Made by a program: the position numbers and the translations under genes. A DNA stretch of 64,000 nt from Paenibacillus mucilaginosus 3016 (GTDB taxonomy: Bacteria; Bacillota; Bacilli; Paenibacillales; NBRC-103111). The stretch covers positions 7,892,001 to 7,956,000 of the forward strand of contig NC_016935.1 of NCBI RefSeq assembly GCF_000250655.1, in the 5' to 3' direction. How positions within the stretch are numbered: position 1 is the first letter of the stretch; every line of letters starts with the position of its first letter. The notes under the pieces were generated by a model, which was given only the letters and a program-made list of their open reading frames with translations, searched no databases and was not told the origin of the DNA. This document shows positions 43,132-51,872 of this stretch, one piece after another.

Positions 43132-44613
43132 CTACTTCCGGGAGGACAGCAGCTGCCGGTTCACTTCCTCGGTGATCGCGTCTCCCCCACCCTGTTTCCA
43201 CTCCCGTACATAGGCGTCGAACGCCTCCGGCGGGACCGTTCCCATGATGATTTGAATGAAAACCCTTTGAAGTGCCAGGAGAGACTCCGAATACAGTTCC
43301 ATGGATTCCGTAGGAGCCCCTGTATACGCATCCCGGATGAGATTCCGCTCAATCCGCTGAAGATTATCGTACAGCCGGAACTCTTCACCATAAGAGTCAA
43401 GACGATCTCTCAGCAGTTCCGGGTCAGCCACTTCGGCCAGGCTTCCATAGATCCCCCGGTACTGATGTTTGTCGTGCTCGGCGAAGTTACTTACGATCCG
43501 CCCTTCCTTTCGTACCCAGACCTCATTCGGAAACCCGAGGGACAACGTCTCGTAACCGGGCCCTCCGATGAAATTCAACAAACGGACGACGGCCCCGGCG
43601 CCGGCACTCTTTGCCGGGATAACCTGATAGCTCTTGACCGACGGCGCCGCGTACACTCCATGATCCCCTTTGGGACCCGTAGGATATTCCAGCGGCATCC
43701 ACTCCGCCTTAGGATCCAGCTCCCGGCTTCGCGCAATCATCCCCCGCGTATCGTGCCATGCCGCCGAGAAGAGCCCGACTCGTCCCTGCTCGACTCCCTC
43801 CTCCAGATTCTTGTGGTTCATCAGCGGAAACTCCGGGTCAATCCACCCTTCCCGGTAGAGTGAAGCCAGGAATAACAAGGCTTCCTTGGTCTCCGGGAGA
43901 ATATTCGAATACACCAGTTGCCCCTGGCGTTCGGTCCATTGGTTCAGCTGCACGCCAAACGCACCGAAGAACGGGGCAGACCGATACAAATGGTTGGTCA
44001 TTGCCAACCCGTAAGTATCATGCTTCCCGTTGCCATCCGGATCCTCTTGGGTGAACGCCCGCATCACTTCCCGGTACTCCTCCAGTGTGCGTGGAGCCTT
44101 CAGCCCTAGCCGGTTCAGCCAATCCTTGCGGACATACATGAGTTCCACCCCTGGAATACTGTTCATACTGGGAATCCCATAGATTTTCCCCTGAAACCTT
44201 ACCCTGTCCCAAGCCTCCTGCGGGATCTGCCGCAGCAGGTCCGGCCCGTACTGCTGCAGCAGCTCATCCAGCGGCTGAAGGGCTCCGCGCTGTACCTGCC
44301 TCGCGATCCACACGTCGGAGGTCACACTCAGCATGTCCGGCACCTGCTCGTTGTTCAGCATAGCCTCCACCGTATGCTGATAGCCTTCCTGAGGAGGAAG
44401 GATCACCTGCACATCAAGCCCGGTGTTCCCCTCAATATACTTTAGATACGGGTTGTTGTTCTCATGAAGTCCCTGGGGGAACCGGGTCCCCTGACTGTTA
44501 ATTACAATGGAAATCCGCTCGGGCACTCCCGCCTGTCCGGAGACCGTCCCCTCCTGCAGCGAGGCAGGCATCGAACACGAAGTCAGCCCCGCTGCCGAAA
44601 GCAATGAAGCCAT
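43132..44613 (-). CDS. Extracellular solute-binding lipoprotein (family 1)
   Basis: The 493-residue protein resembles LplA/YtcQ-type binding proteins: NNPYLKYIEGNTGLDVQVIL, VPDMLSVTSDVWIARQVQRG and FQGKIYGIPSMNSIPGVELM. The lipobox is LTSC. The ATG at 44613 leaves a signal sequence with no positive residue and no good ribosome-binding site; an ATT at 44640 with AAGGGGG 8 nt before it would add a basic n-region. It is the first gene of an operon with the YesM/YesN pair, suggesting it supplies ligand to the sensor. No permease genes are adjacent. Confidence 0.8.
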   Translation of the reverse strand: MASLLSAAGLTSCSMPASLQEGTVSGQAGVPERISIVINSQGTRFPQGLHENNNPYLKYIEGNTGLDVQVILPPQEGYQHTVEAMLNNEQVPDMLSVTSDVWIARQVQRGALQPLDELLQQYGPDLLRQIPQEAWDRVRFQGKIYGIPSMNSIPGVELMYVRKDWLNRLGLKAPRTLEEYREVMRAFTQEDPDGNGKHDTYGLAMTNHLYRSAPFFGAFGVQLNQWTERQGQLVYSNILPETKEALLFLASLYREGWIDPEFPLMNHKNLEEGVEQGRVGLFSAAWHDTRGMIARSRELDPKAEWMPLEYPTGPKGDHGVYAAPSVKSYQVIPAKSAGAGAVVRLLNFIGGPGYETLSLGFPNEVWVRKEGRIVSNFAEHDKHQYRGIYGSLAEVADPELLRDRLDSYGEEFRLYDNLQRIERNLIRDAYTGAPTESMELYSESLLALQRVFIQIIMGTVPPEAFDAYVREWKQGGGDAITEEVNRQLLSSRK

Positions 44614-44836
44614 CTTAAGATGGTAGTAGCAAGCTTTAATATTACGAGCCCCCTTCTCCTAGAATGTCATCAAATTTTCCAATACTGGAATATTCATTTT
44701 CCTGATCATATCACAAATAAAGGAAATTTAGGCTCTGATTATATAGTTTGTAACTATTCTGTAACGCTCTTTGGACAGGAGCAATTGGTCATAGGTTCGG
44801 CGATCCGGCGGGCTGCAGCGTCTGATCGCATGCGGA

Positions 44837-44873
44837 AAAAGCCTGCAGTCCATGGTCATGACTGCAGGCTTTT
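44837..44873. terminator. Bidirectional terminator after the ABC exporter operon
   Basis: AAAAGCCTGCAGTC pairs with GACTGCAGGCTTTT around CATGGTCAT, with U-rich ends on both strands. Confidence 0.8.
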
Positions 44874-44926
44874 CCGGGCGTAACCTTCGCCTCCTGAATC
44901 TTTTATCCTATCAACCCTTCACTCTC

Positions 44927-46786
44927 TTAACCTGCCTCCGGCTCCGCTTCCTCTTCCTGTGCCCGGGCTTCATACAAAGCGCAGTACGCTCCCTTGCGCT
45001 CCATCAGCTCCTCGTGGGAGCCCTGCTCGGCAGCCCGGCCCCGCTCGAGCACCACGATAAGATCCGCCTCCCGGATCGTGTTCAGCCGGTGGGCGATCAC
45101 GAGATTCGTGCGCCCCTGCATCAGCCGGGACAAAGCCTCCTGGATGCGCATCTCCGTGACCGTATCGATGCTGCTCGTGGCTTCGTCGAGGATCAGGATC
45201 GCCGGGTCGGCCAGCATCGCTCTCGCGATCGCCAGCAGCTGCTTCTGGCCGTGGGAGATGCCGCCGCCCCCCTGGTGCAGCACCGTGTCGTAGCCCTGCG
45301 GCAGCTTCGAGATGAACCCGTGCGCGTTGGCCAGCTTCGCCGCCTGCTCGACCTCCCCATCCGCGGCGTCCAGCCGGCCGTACCGGATATTCTCGCGGAT
45401 CGTGGCATCGAAGAGCACGGAGTCCTGCAGGACGAAGCCCATGATGCGCCTCAGGCTGCTCCGCTGAAGCGTACGGATATCCTGCCCGTCGAGCAGAATC
45501 TGCCCGCTGTCGATCTCGTAGAAGCGGGTGAGGAGCTGGACTACCGTCGTTTTGCCTGCTCCTGTTGTCCCCACCAGCGCCGCCGTCTGCCCCGGCTTCA
45601 CTTGGAAACTCAGATCGGCTAAAGCGGGTGCGCCTTCCCCATAGCCGAACGTAACGTCCCGGAACTCGATCTCCCCCTGGACTTCTGTCACCGCTGCGGC
45701 TCCCGGCTCATCCCGTTCCTCTTCCTCGTCGAGAATCTCGAAGGCGCGCTCCGCACCGGCCACCGCCGCCAGCAGCGTATTGTACTGGGTTGCCAAGTCG
45801 TTCAGCGGCCGGACGAACTGCCTTGCGTACTCCGTGAATGTGATGATGACCCCGATGGTCACCAGTCCCTTGTAGGCGAGGACGCCGCCCGCCGCCGCAA
45901 TGACCGCGAAGCTCATGTTGTTGAGCATGATCATCAGCTTGGAGATGAAGCCGGAATACGTCTGCGCCCAGTAAGCGGAAGTCTGCAGCCGCCGGTTCCG
46001 TTCCCCGAACGCCGCCTTCACCTGCTCCTCGCGGCCGAAGGTCTTGACGATGAGCTGGCCGGACAGCGTCTCTTCGATGAAGCCGTTGAACGCGCCCATG
46101 TCCTTCTGCTGGGCCCGGAACAGCCTGCCCGTGCGGCGGGTGATCCACTTCATCCCGAGGAACATGACCGGCACTACCGTCATCGTAATCAGGGTCAGCA
46201 GCGGGCTGAGCCACAGCATCACCGCCAGCATGCCGGTGAAGGTGATCACCGAAGAGCAGATTTGGATAAAAGAGGAGCTCAGCGTCTGGCTGACATTGTC
46301 GATGTCGTTCGTGAACCGGCTCATGAGCTCCCCATGCTGCCGCTTCGCGAAGTAAGGAATCGGCAGCCGCTGCAGCTGCGCGAACACGTCCGCCCGCATG
46401 GCGGCAACGGCTTTCTGCGCGGTGCCGATCATCAGGTAGTTCTGCAGAACCGTCGCGGCGGTCTGCACCAGATACACGGCGGCCAATCCGCCCAGCAGGA
46501 GCAGCAGGCCGCTTCCGTCACGCCGCACCAGATAGGTATCGATCGCCATCCCCAGCCAGAGCGGGCTGAGCAGGCTGAGCACGGAGCTCACCACAACCAG
46601 CACACAGACCAGGACCAGGATCCCCTTCGCATCCGCCAGGTAAGACCAGATGCGCTGCAGCGTGGACCTCAGGTTGCGGATCTTCGGCTTCGGCTTCCCC
46701 CTGCCTGCCGCAGGAGCCTCCTTTCCCTCCAGCAGCCCTTCCAGGGCTTCGGCGTATTTGTCCGGAATGCCAGGCAGCTTAAGCAT
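44927..46786 (-). CDS. ABC exporter subunit (half-transporter 2 of a heterodimer)
   Basis: The 619-residue protein begins MLKLPGIPDKYAEALEGLLE. It has six transmembrane helices (LVLVCVLVVVSSVLSLLSPL onward) and an ATPase with Walker A GTTGAGKT, signature ISHGQKQLLAIARAM and Walker B AILILDEATSSID. The ATP-binding motifs look intact. It starts 8 bp inside the end of the first subunit gene, so the two form a YfiB/YfiC- or BmrC/BmrD-type pair. The substrate is unknown, but lipid, drug or peptide export is usual. Confidence 0.88.
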   Translation of the reverse strand: MLKLPGIPDKYAEALEGLLEGKEAPAAGRGKPKPKIRNLRSTLQRIWSYLADAKGILVLVCVLVVVSSVLSLLSPLWLGMAIDTYLVRRDGSGLLLLLGGLAAVYLVQTAATVLQNYLMIGTAQKAVAAMRADVFAQLQRLPIPYFAKRQHGELMSRFTNDIDNVSQTLSSSFIQICSSVITFTGMLAVMLWLSPLLTLITMTVVPVMFLGMKWITRRTGRLFRAQQKDMGAFNGFIEETLSGQLIVKTFGREEQVKAAFGERNRRLQTSAYWAQTYSGFISKLMIMLNNMSFAVIAAAGGVLAYKGLVTIGVIITFTEYARQFVRPLNDLATQYNTLLAAVAGAERAFEILDEEEERDEPGAAAVTEVQGEIEFRDVTFGYGEGAPALADLSFQVKPGQTAALVGTTGAGKTTVVQLLTRFYEIDSGQILLDGQDIRTLQRSSLRRIMGFVLQDSVLFDATIRENIRYGRLDAADGEVEQAAKLANAHGFISKLPQGYDTVLHQGGGGISHGQKQLLAIARAMLADPAILILDEATSSIDTVTEMRIQEALSRLMQGRTNLVIAHRLNTIREADLIVVLERGRAAEQGSHEELMERKGAYCALYEARAQEEEAEPEAG

Positions 46787-48561
46787 GGCCCACCCGCTCC
46801 TCTCTGGCTTGGGATTGTACGATGCTCCGGTACAGGTCCGAGTTCTCCAGGAGCTCCTCGTGGCTTCCTTGGGCGAGGAGCTTCCCGTCCTCGAGCAGCA
46901 GAATCGTATCGGCCTGCTGCGCCGCCGTGATCTTCTGCGTGACGAGCAGGATGGTACAGGACATCGCCCGCAGCTCGCAGAGCAGCCGCGCCTCGGTCCT
47001 CGCATCCAGCGCGCTTGTGCAGTCGTCGAGCAGCAGCAGCTTTGGCCGGCGCAGCAGCGCTCGCGCGATGGACAGCCGCTGCTTCTGGCCGCCCGACAGC
47101 GTGGAGCCCTTCTGCCCGATGACCGTGTCATACCCCTCCGGCATGTCTGCGATCGTCTGATGGATTTGGGCCCGGCGCGCCGCTTCCTCCATCTCCTCCA
47201 GGGAGGCGTCCTCCCGGCCCCAGACGAGGTTCTCCCTCACGGAGCCGCCGAAGAGCAGCGCCTCCTGCGGCACATAGCCGATGGCCCGGCGGAGGCTCTC
47301 CGGATCGTACCGGTGAACATCCTCTCCGTCGATGCGGATCGCACCTCCCTCGGCCTCGTACAGCCGGGGAACCAGCTGCAGAAGGGAGGTTTTGCCCGAG
47401 CCCGTGGCGCCGAGGATCACCGCCAGCTGCCCCGCCCCGACGCGGAATGTCAGCGACTCGAGCACCGGCGCGGCTGTGCCGGGGTAGCGGAACGTCACGC
47501 CGTCAAATTCGACGGCGCCGGCGGTCACCGGCTCTCTAGCGTCTGCTGAGCCTGGCTCCCGTCCTTCCCTTGGGCCTTGGTCCGCTCCGTTATCTGGGAC
47601 GGCTTCCGGCCTCTCCTCCGTCCGGAGCACCTCCTCCATCCGGGTGACGGCCGCGCGGGCGCGTGAGAGGCTGGTAATCATCATTGAGATGATCCCGAAA
47701 GCCCCTGTGATGCGGGTAGCATAGTTCACGACGGCAACGACCTCCCCGACGTTCACCGTCCCCCGTCCGATCTCCGCGCTGCCGACCCACAGCAGCACCA
47801 GCACGCTGAGGTTCATGACCAGTAGCACGCATGGAATCATCGTCTCCGACAGGCGCAGGGGCTGCCGTCGTCTTCGCGGCCAGGTCGCTGTTGGCTTCAG
47901 CGAACCGGCCCTTCTCATGCTCGCCCCGCACGAACGCGCGGATCAGGCGGATGCCCTTCAAGTTCTCGAGCAGCGTGCCGTTCATGCGGTCGAGCCGCTC
48001 CTGCACCGCGCGGAACAGGAGGAAGCCCCGTTTCATCGCAAGCCCGAGCAGGACGATGAGCAGCGGGGTCACCACGAGAAGCAGCAGAGCCAGCTTCGCA
48101 TTCACCGACACGGCCAGAACCAGCGCGCCGATCATGACAAGCGGCGAGCGCAGGAAGACCCGCAGGCCGAGGAACACCGCAAGCTGCGTCTGTGTGACGT
48201 CGCTCGTCAGCCGCGTAATGAGCGTCGAAGCCGGAAACCGGCCGAACGCCGCATACGAGACCGTCTGCAGGCGGGTGAACATAGCCTGCCGGATATCATG
48301 GGCGAAGCCCTGGCTCGCATCGGCCGCATAGAACGTATTGATGATACCGCTGATGAAGCCGAGCAGGGCAAGTCCGATCATCAGCCCGCCCCATTTGAGC
48401 ACCTGCCCGAAGTCGTGCGGCACGATCCCCTCGTCGATCATCCGGGCCAGCAGCAGCGGATGCCACAGCTCTACGACGAGTTCGACGAGCATCAGAATAA
48501 TCGCCGCCGTCATCGACCGGCGGTAAGGCTGCAGAAACCGAAATACCGTGCGCACCTCCAA
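46779..48561 (-). pseudogene. ABC exporter subunit 1, frameshifted in a C4 run
   Basis: The N-terminal frame (MEVRTVFRFLQPYRRSMTAA) has six transmembrane helices and ends its real sequence near FAEANSDLAAKTTAA. The second frame picks up at LRLSETMIPCVLLVMNL and contains Walker A GATGSGKT, signature LSGGQKQRLSIARAL and LLLLDDCTSALD. The frames join by removing one C (plus-strand G run at 47858-47861). Corrected, it would be 593 residues. Note LLLDD rather than LLLDE in Walker B, a non-consensus catalytic site of heterodimeric exporters. Sequencing error is as likely as mutation. Confidence 0.8.
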
Positions 48562-48883
48562 GCACCTCTCCCCTCATGCTGCCCAATCTATGCTGTCCAT
48601 TATAAAACAGATTCAAGATTTGAACTATCCCATTCACCAATTTTATTTATAGGAATAGTAAGTTTGAACCTTGCACTGATTTTCTCTGCCCTTACAGACT
48701 TCGCCCCTTCGAAGCTCCGAACGCTCCGACACCCCGACAATCCGACAATCCGACACTCCGACACTCCGACACTCCGAAACATTCAGCCCCTCCAGCCCTG
48801 CCCCTCCCCCAGCCAGCGCCAAATAGCACTGCATCCAGCAGTGCTCCGATCTTTTTGATATTGACCCGGCATCCTATTCAAAA
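48562..48883. other. Intergenic region upstream of the exporter genes
   Basis: About 320 bp holding an 8-bp tandem repeat (separate entry). No gene or terminator is apparent. Confidence 0.5.
48725..48778. repeat. 8-bp tandem repeat
   Basis: Six or so units of the form AATCCGAC or ACTCCGAC occur in a row. The unit length of eight shifts frame each time, so it is not coding. Confidence 0.65.
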
Positions 48884-48959
48884 AATAGCGGAACTCCGAT
48901 TCGCTATGGCCTTCCTTCAAGAACGATTCGGCGAAATAAAGGAACTGAGATTCGCTATC
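48884..48959. repeat. Two dispersed hairpin repeats, left of the IS element
   Basis: AATAGCGGAACTCCGATTCG at 48884 and AATAAAGGAACTGAGATTCG at 48936, both followed by CTAT, are in the same orientation as the copy at 29395. Confidence 0.65.
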
Positions 48960-49049
48960 CCGCCTAATCTGGAAGTAGACTAAACGGTGGACACAACTTA
49001 AGGAACGACCTTTATAATAAAGACAAACGAACAAAGGTCGAGGTGTGCC

Positions 49050-49337
49050 ATGAGTCAGCAGCGGGAGAGTTACGACAGTGAGTTTAAGAAAAAAACAGTG
49101 GAACATATAGAGAAGGAGGGGAAGAAGCCAATTGAGATTGCCCGGGAACTTGGGATTCCGAAAAGTACCTTAAGCCGCTGGATCAAACAGTACGGGAAAA
49201 GTGCAGCTTCGGAACAATCACAAGTCTTTGTGGATTACGAACGACTAAAAAAGTTGGAGCAGCAAAACCGCGAACTGCAAGAGGAGAACGAAATCTTAAA
49301 AAAGGCAATGCACTTCTTCACGAAAGACCGGGACTGA
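49050..49337 (+). CDS. IS3-family transposase OrfA
   Basis: The 95-residue protein begins MSQQRESYDSEFKKKTVEHI and has the helix-turn-helix GIPKSTLSRWIKQYGKS and a leucine-zipper-like tail. It binds the IS ends and dimerises. Near its end lies A-AAA-AAG, the heptamer that allows a -1 shift into the orfB frame to make the OrfAB transposase. Confidence 0.88.
   Translation: MSQQRESYDSEFKKKTVEHIEKEGKKPIEIARELGIPKSTLSRWIKQYGKSAASEQSQVFVDYERLKKLEQQNRELQEENEILKKAMHFFTKDRD
49298..49304 (+). other. Programmed -1 frameshift heptamer
   Basis: AAAAAAG is read A-AAA-AAG with respect to the orfA frame. It is the standard IS3-family slippery site and joins orfA to the orfB frame, which is open back to this point. 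Confidence 0.75.
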
Positions 49338-49384
49338 TTTTTTCGTTTATTTATAAACACCGCTTCCAGTACCGTGTCGAGAAG

Positions 49385-50209
49385 ATGTGCTCCGTTTTAC
49401 AAGTATCCAGAAGCGGCTATTACAAGTGGGTAAAACACAAGCCTAGTAAACGGGAAAAGCACCGGATGTGGCTGAAAAAACGCATCCGGCATCACTTTTA
49501 CCGTTTGAAGAAGCGCCCGGGCAGCCCCGTGATTACTGCGATTCTGCGAGAGGAAGACGGTTGTGCTGTCTCCTCAAAAACGGTCAGTCGCCTTATGAAA
49601 GAGATGGGTCTTAAGTCGATTACGGTTGGAAAATACAAAGCAACGACCAATTCCAACCACAACATGCCTGTTCATGACAATATCCTAAATCAGCAGTTTA
49701 AAGTGGAGGCACCCAACAAGGTCTGGGTAACAGATATTACTTATGTCGCCACTGGCGAAGGCTGGCTATACTTAGCCAGTGTGATGGACTTATATTCACG
49801 TAAAATCGTGGGCTGGGCTACAGGCGCGCGGATGACTAGGGAGCTCGTGATCGAAGCCCTGGAGCTTGCTTACAAGCGTCAGAAACCGGCCCCTGGCTTG
49901 ATCCACCACTCCGACCGCGGATCTCAGTATGCAAGCAGTGATTACCAAGAACGGCTGGCAGACTACTTCATGACCGGCAGCATGAGTCGAAAAGGGAACT
50001 GCTATGACAATGCGTGTATCGAGTCTTTTCACAGTACATTGAAAAAAGAGCTTGTGTACCAAACCAAGTTTAAAACTCGTAAACAAGCAACCGATGAACT
50101 CTATAATTACATCGAGTTTTACTACAACCGAACACGGCGCCACTCCACTTTGGGTTATAAAACGCCTCATCGCTTTGAACAGATGTACCATGAACAAAGA
50201 GCAGCTTAG
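49385..50209 (+). CDS. IS3-family transposase OrfB with DDE catalytic domain
   Basis: This 274-residue catalytic subunit has the rve integrase core: WVTDITYVATGEGWLYLASV (first D), HHSDRGSQYASSDY (second D) and GNCYDNACIESFHSTLKKEL (E). These are the DDE residues of IS150-group transposases. The frame extends upstream of its ATG, so it is probably expressed mainly as OrfAB by frameshifting. Confidence 0.9.
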   Translation: MCSVLQVSRSGYYKWVKHKPSKREKHRMWLKKRIRHHFYRLKKRPGSPVITAILREEDGCAVSSKTVSRLMKEMGLKSITVGKYKATTNSNHNMPVHDNILNQQFKVEAPNKVWVTDITYVATGEGWLYLASVMDLYSRKIVGWATGARMTRELVIEALELAYKRQKPAPGLIHHSDRGSQYASSDYQERLADYFMTGSMSRKGNCYDNACIESFHSTLKKELVYQTKFKTRKQATDELYNYIEFYYNRTRRHSTLGYKTPHRFEQMYHEQRAA

Positions 50210-50287
50210 CGTTAAAGGGTTCCTTCATTTTTGTGTCTACTTTATTGACAGAAGTCCAATCGGCCCCCTCTGCGTTGAAAACAGCCC

Positions 50288-50414
50288 AATAAGATATCTG
50301 AGTTCCGCTATTCCTTGCGCCCCGCCTGAAAATGCCCACTTAACGAACCTGAGTTCCGCTATTCCTCGCGATTCCCCTGAAACTACCCACATTACGAACC
50401 TGAGTTCCGCTATT
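50288..50414. repeat. Three dispersed hairpin repeats, right of the IS element
   Basis: Copies at about 50288-50312, 50340-50363 and 50391-50414 all contain CTGAGTTCCGCTATT and are inverted relative to the pair left of the IS. The region 50415-50598 also has two copies of an AAGCTCCNATAGGGTC segment. Confidence 0.65.
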
Positions 50415-50598
50415 CTGACCGGCAGGACCAGCGCCTTTCCTTTTGCCCACAAGCTCCCATAGGGTCCTGCCAGAAAGCCCATCACCGTGTCACTTCCCAC
50501 CCAAGCTCCAATAGGGTCTGCCGGCAAACCCCACGCAACTCTGCACCTATGTTCCACGATGGCCCGCCGCCGGAAGTCCCAGCGCCCCTCTCTCCCGC

Positions 50599-51246
50599 TT
50601 ACAGCAGCGTGTGGTACCCGTCGAGGAAGACTTTGACCGCGAAGAACAGGAACAGGATCGCCGATACGATGGAGAATCCGCGGGTCAGCTTCTCGCCGAG
50701 CAGCTTGGCGCCCTGGCTGCTGATCACCGCCATGAAGGCCGACCAGACAAGCCCCGCCACGAAGAAGCCGAGGAAGAACAGCATCAGCGACTCGTAGGAA
50801 GAGGAATCGGTGGTCGACGCGATCACACTGCCCCCGATCGAAGCAAAAAAGAGAATCGCCGTCGGCGAAGCGAGCGCAAGCGTCATGCCCGTATACAAGT
50901 CCTTGAGCGATCCCCGGCGGCTGCCTTGGGTCCCCCCTCCGAGATCGACCTCTTTCGCCCGGATCACCGAGCGGATCATCTGCCAGGTCAGGTGAAGCAG
51001 GATGAGCGTCCCCCCGATCCAAAGAATCCACCGGATATAAATATTCTCGAGAATGAGCGTGACGCCCACCATCGACAGCACCGCGTAGATCAAATCCCCG
51101 ATTCCCGAGCCGAAGCCCACCAGGGCGGCGGGAACAAGCCCCCGTTCGACTCCTGTTTTCATAATCGTGACATTGACCATCCCCAGATCGAGACATAAGG
51201 CCAGCGACAGCAGAAATCCCGACAAGAACAGCTCCACGACGTTCAC
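50599..51246 (-). CDS. LysE/RhtB-family amino-acid exporter
   Basis: The 215-residue membrane protein has about six hydrophobic segments, starting MNVVELFLSGFLLSLALCLD. LGMVNVTIMKTGVERGLVPA and LASPTAILFFASIGGSVIAS fit the LysE/RhtB signature regions. The family exports amino acids or related metabolites. It is divergent from the T-box-thrS leader, and no clear regulator is adjacent. The substrate is unknown. Confidence 0.85.
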   Translation of the reverse strand: MNVVELFLSGFLLSLALCLDLGMVNVTIMKTGVERGLVPAALVGFGSGIGDLIYAVLSMVGVTLILENIYIRWILWIGGTLILLHLTWQMIRSVIRAKEVDLGGGTQGSRRGSLKDLYTGMTLALASPTAILFFASIGGSVIASTTDSSSYESLMLFFLGFFVAGLVWSAFMAVISSQGAKLLGEKLTRGFSIVSAILFLFFAVKVFLDGYHTLL

Positions 51247-51489
51247 CCCAACATTTTATTCGGTTTATATTTAAACTGGCGAAGCAGCGCCCTCTTCCCT
51301 CTATCCATGCCGTTAACTTTCTTGATCCTATGGAGAAAAGAAGGCTTCCCCAGCATGGCAGAGTTCAGAACATGAGGCATTCCAGCAAAAGCTTACCATA
51401 TTCCGGTTGGCAGTTGAATCCCAAATTTTTGATGGCACCGGCGGCCGTCTCCCCTGTGCTGATCGGCTTATCCCTTTGAACTTTCCCCC

Positions 51490-51517
51490 TTGACAATGGA
51501 AAATCCCCCTGTATAAT
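51490..51517 (+). promoter_or_regulatory. Sigma-A promoter of the thrS leader
   Basis: TTGACA (51490-51495) and TATAAT (51512-51517) are consensus boxes with a 16-bp spacer, placed ahead of the T-box leader. Confidence 0.8.
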
Positions 51518-51523
51518 ACAGAA

Positions 51524-51832
51524 TCAAACCTCAAAAGCACGGCGATGACCAAAGACATGATCCCCGGAACCGGACTGCCAGAGAGAGAAGTGAGTGGTGT
51601 GAGCTTCTTCAGTAACGTCCGCGGATTACCCCTTTGCAGCCGCTCCGCCCAACCCGCAGGACCGCCTGCGGCAGTAAGCGGCGCCGCCTGATCCCCGATA
51701 CCGGATTCCATGAGGACCTTGCGATGGCTGCACTTCCGGGCGAACCCCGGCAGATCCGGCGCGCAGGTCGAATTAGGGTGGAACCACGAGCTGAACGCAC
51801 TCGTCCCTTACCGGACGAGATGCGTTTTTTTT
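51524..51832 (+). promoter_or_regulatory. T-box leader controlling thrS
   Basis: The T-box sequence AGGGTGGAACCACG lies at 51775-51788 and is followed by a terminator, CGCACTCGTCC-CTTA-CCGGACGAGATGCG, with eight U (51796-51832). Uncharged tRNA-Thr would stabilise the antiterminator and allow thrS expression. The upstream stem I region contains GAGAAG and CTTCTTC arms, but I could not assign the specifier codon with certainty. Confidence 0.9.
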
Positions 51833-51872
51833 GCGTTCACAACACACTATTCAGGAAATGGAGGAACAAGGC

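Larger units (their letters stand above)
48988..50239 (+). mobile_element. IS3-family insertion sequence (IS150-like)
   Basis: About 1.25 kb bounded by imperfect terminal repeats, TGGACACAA at the left and the complement of TAGACACAA at the right, each followed inward by an AAGGAAC block. It encodes orfA and orfB in the usual -1 arrangement and both appear intact. I cannot confirm a target duplication. The element sits among inverted copies of the dispersed hairpin repeat. Confidence 0.8.
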
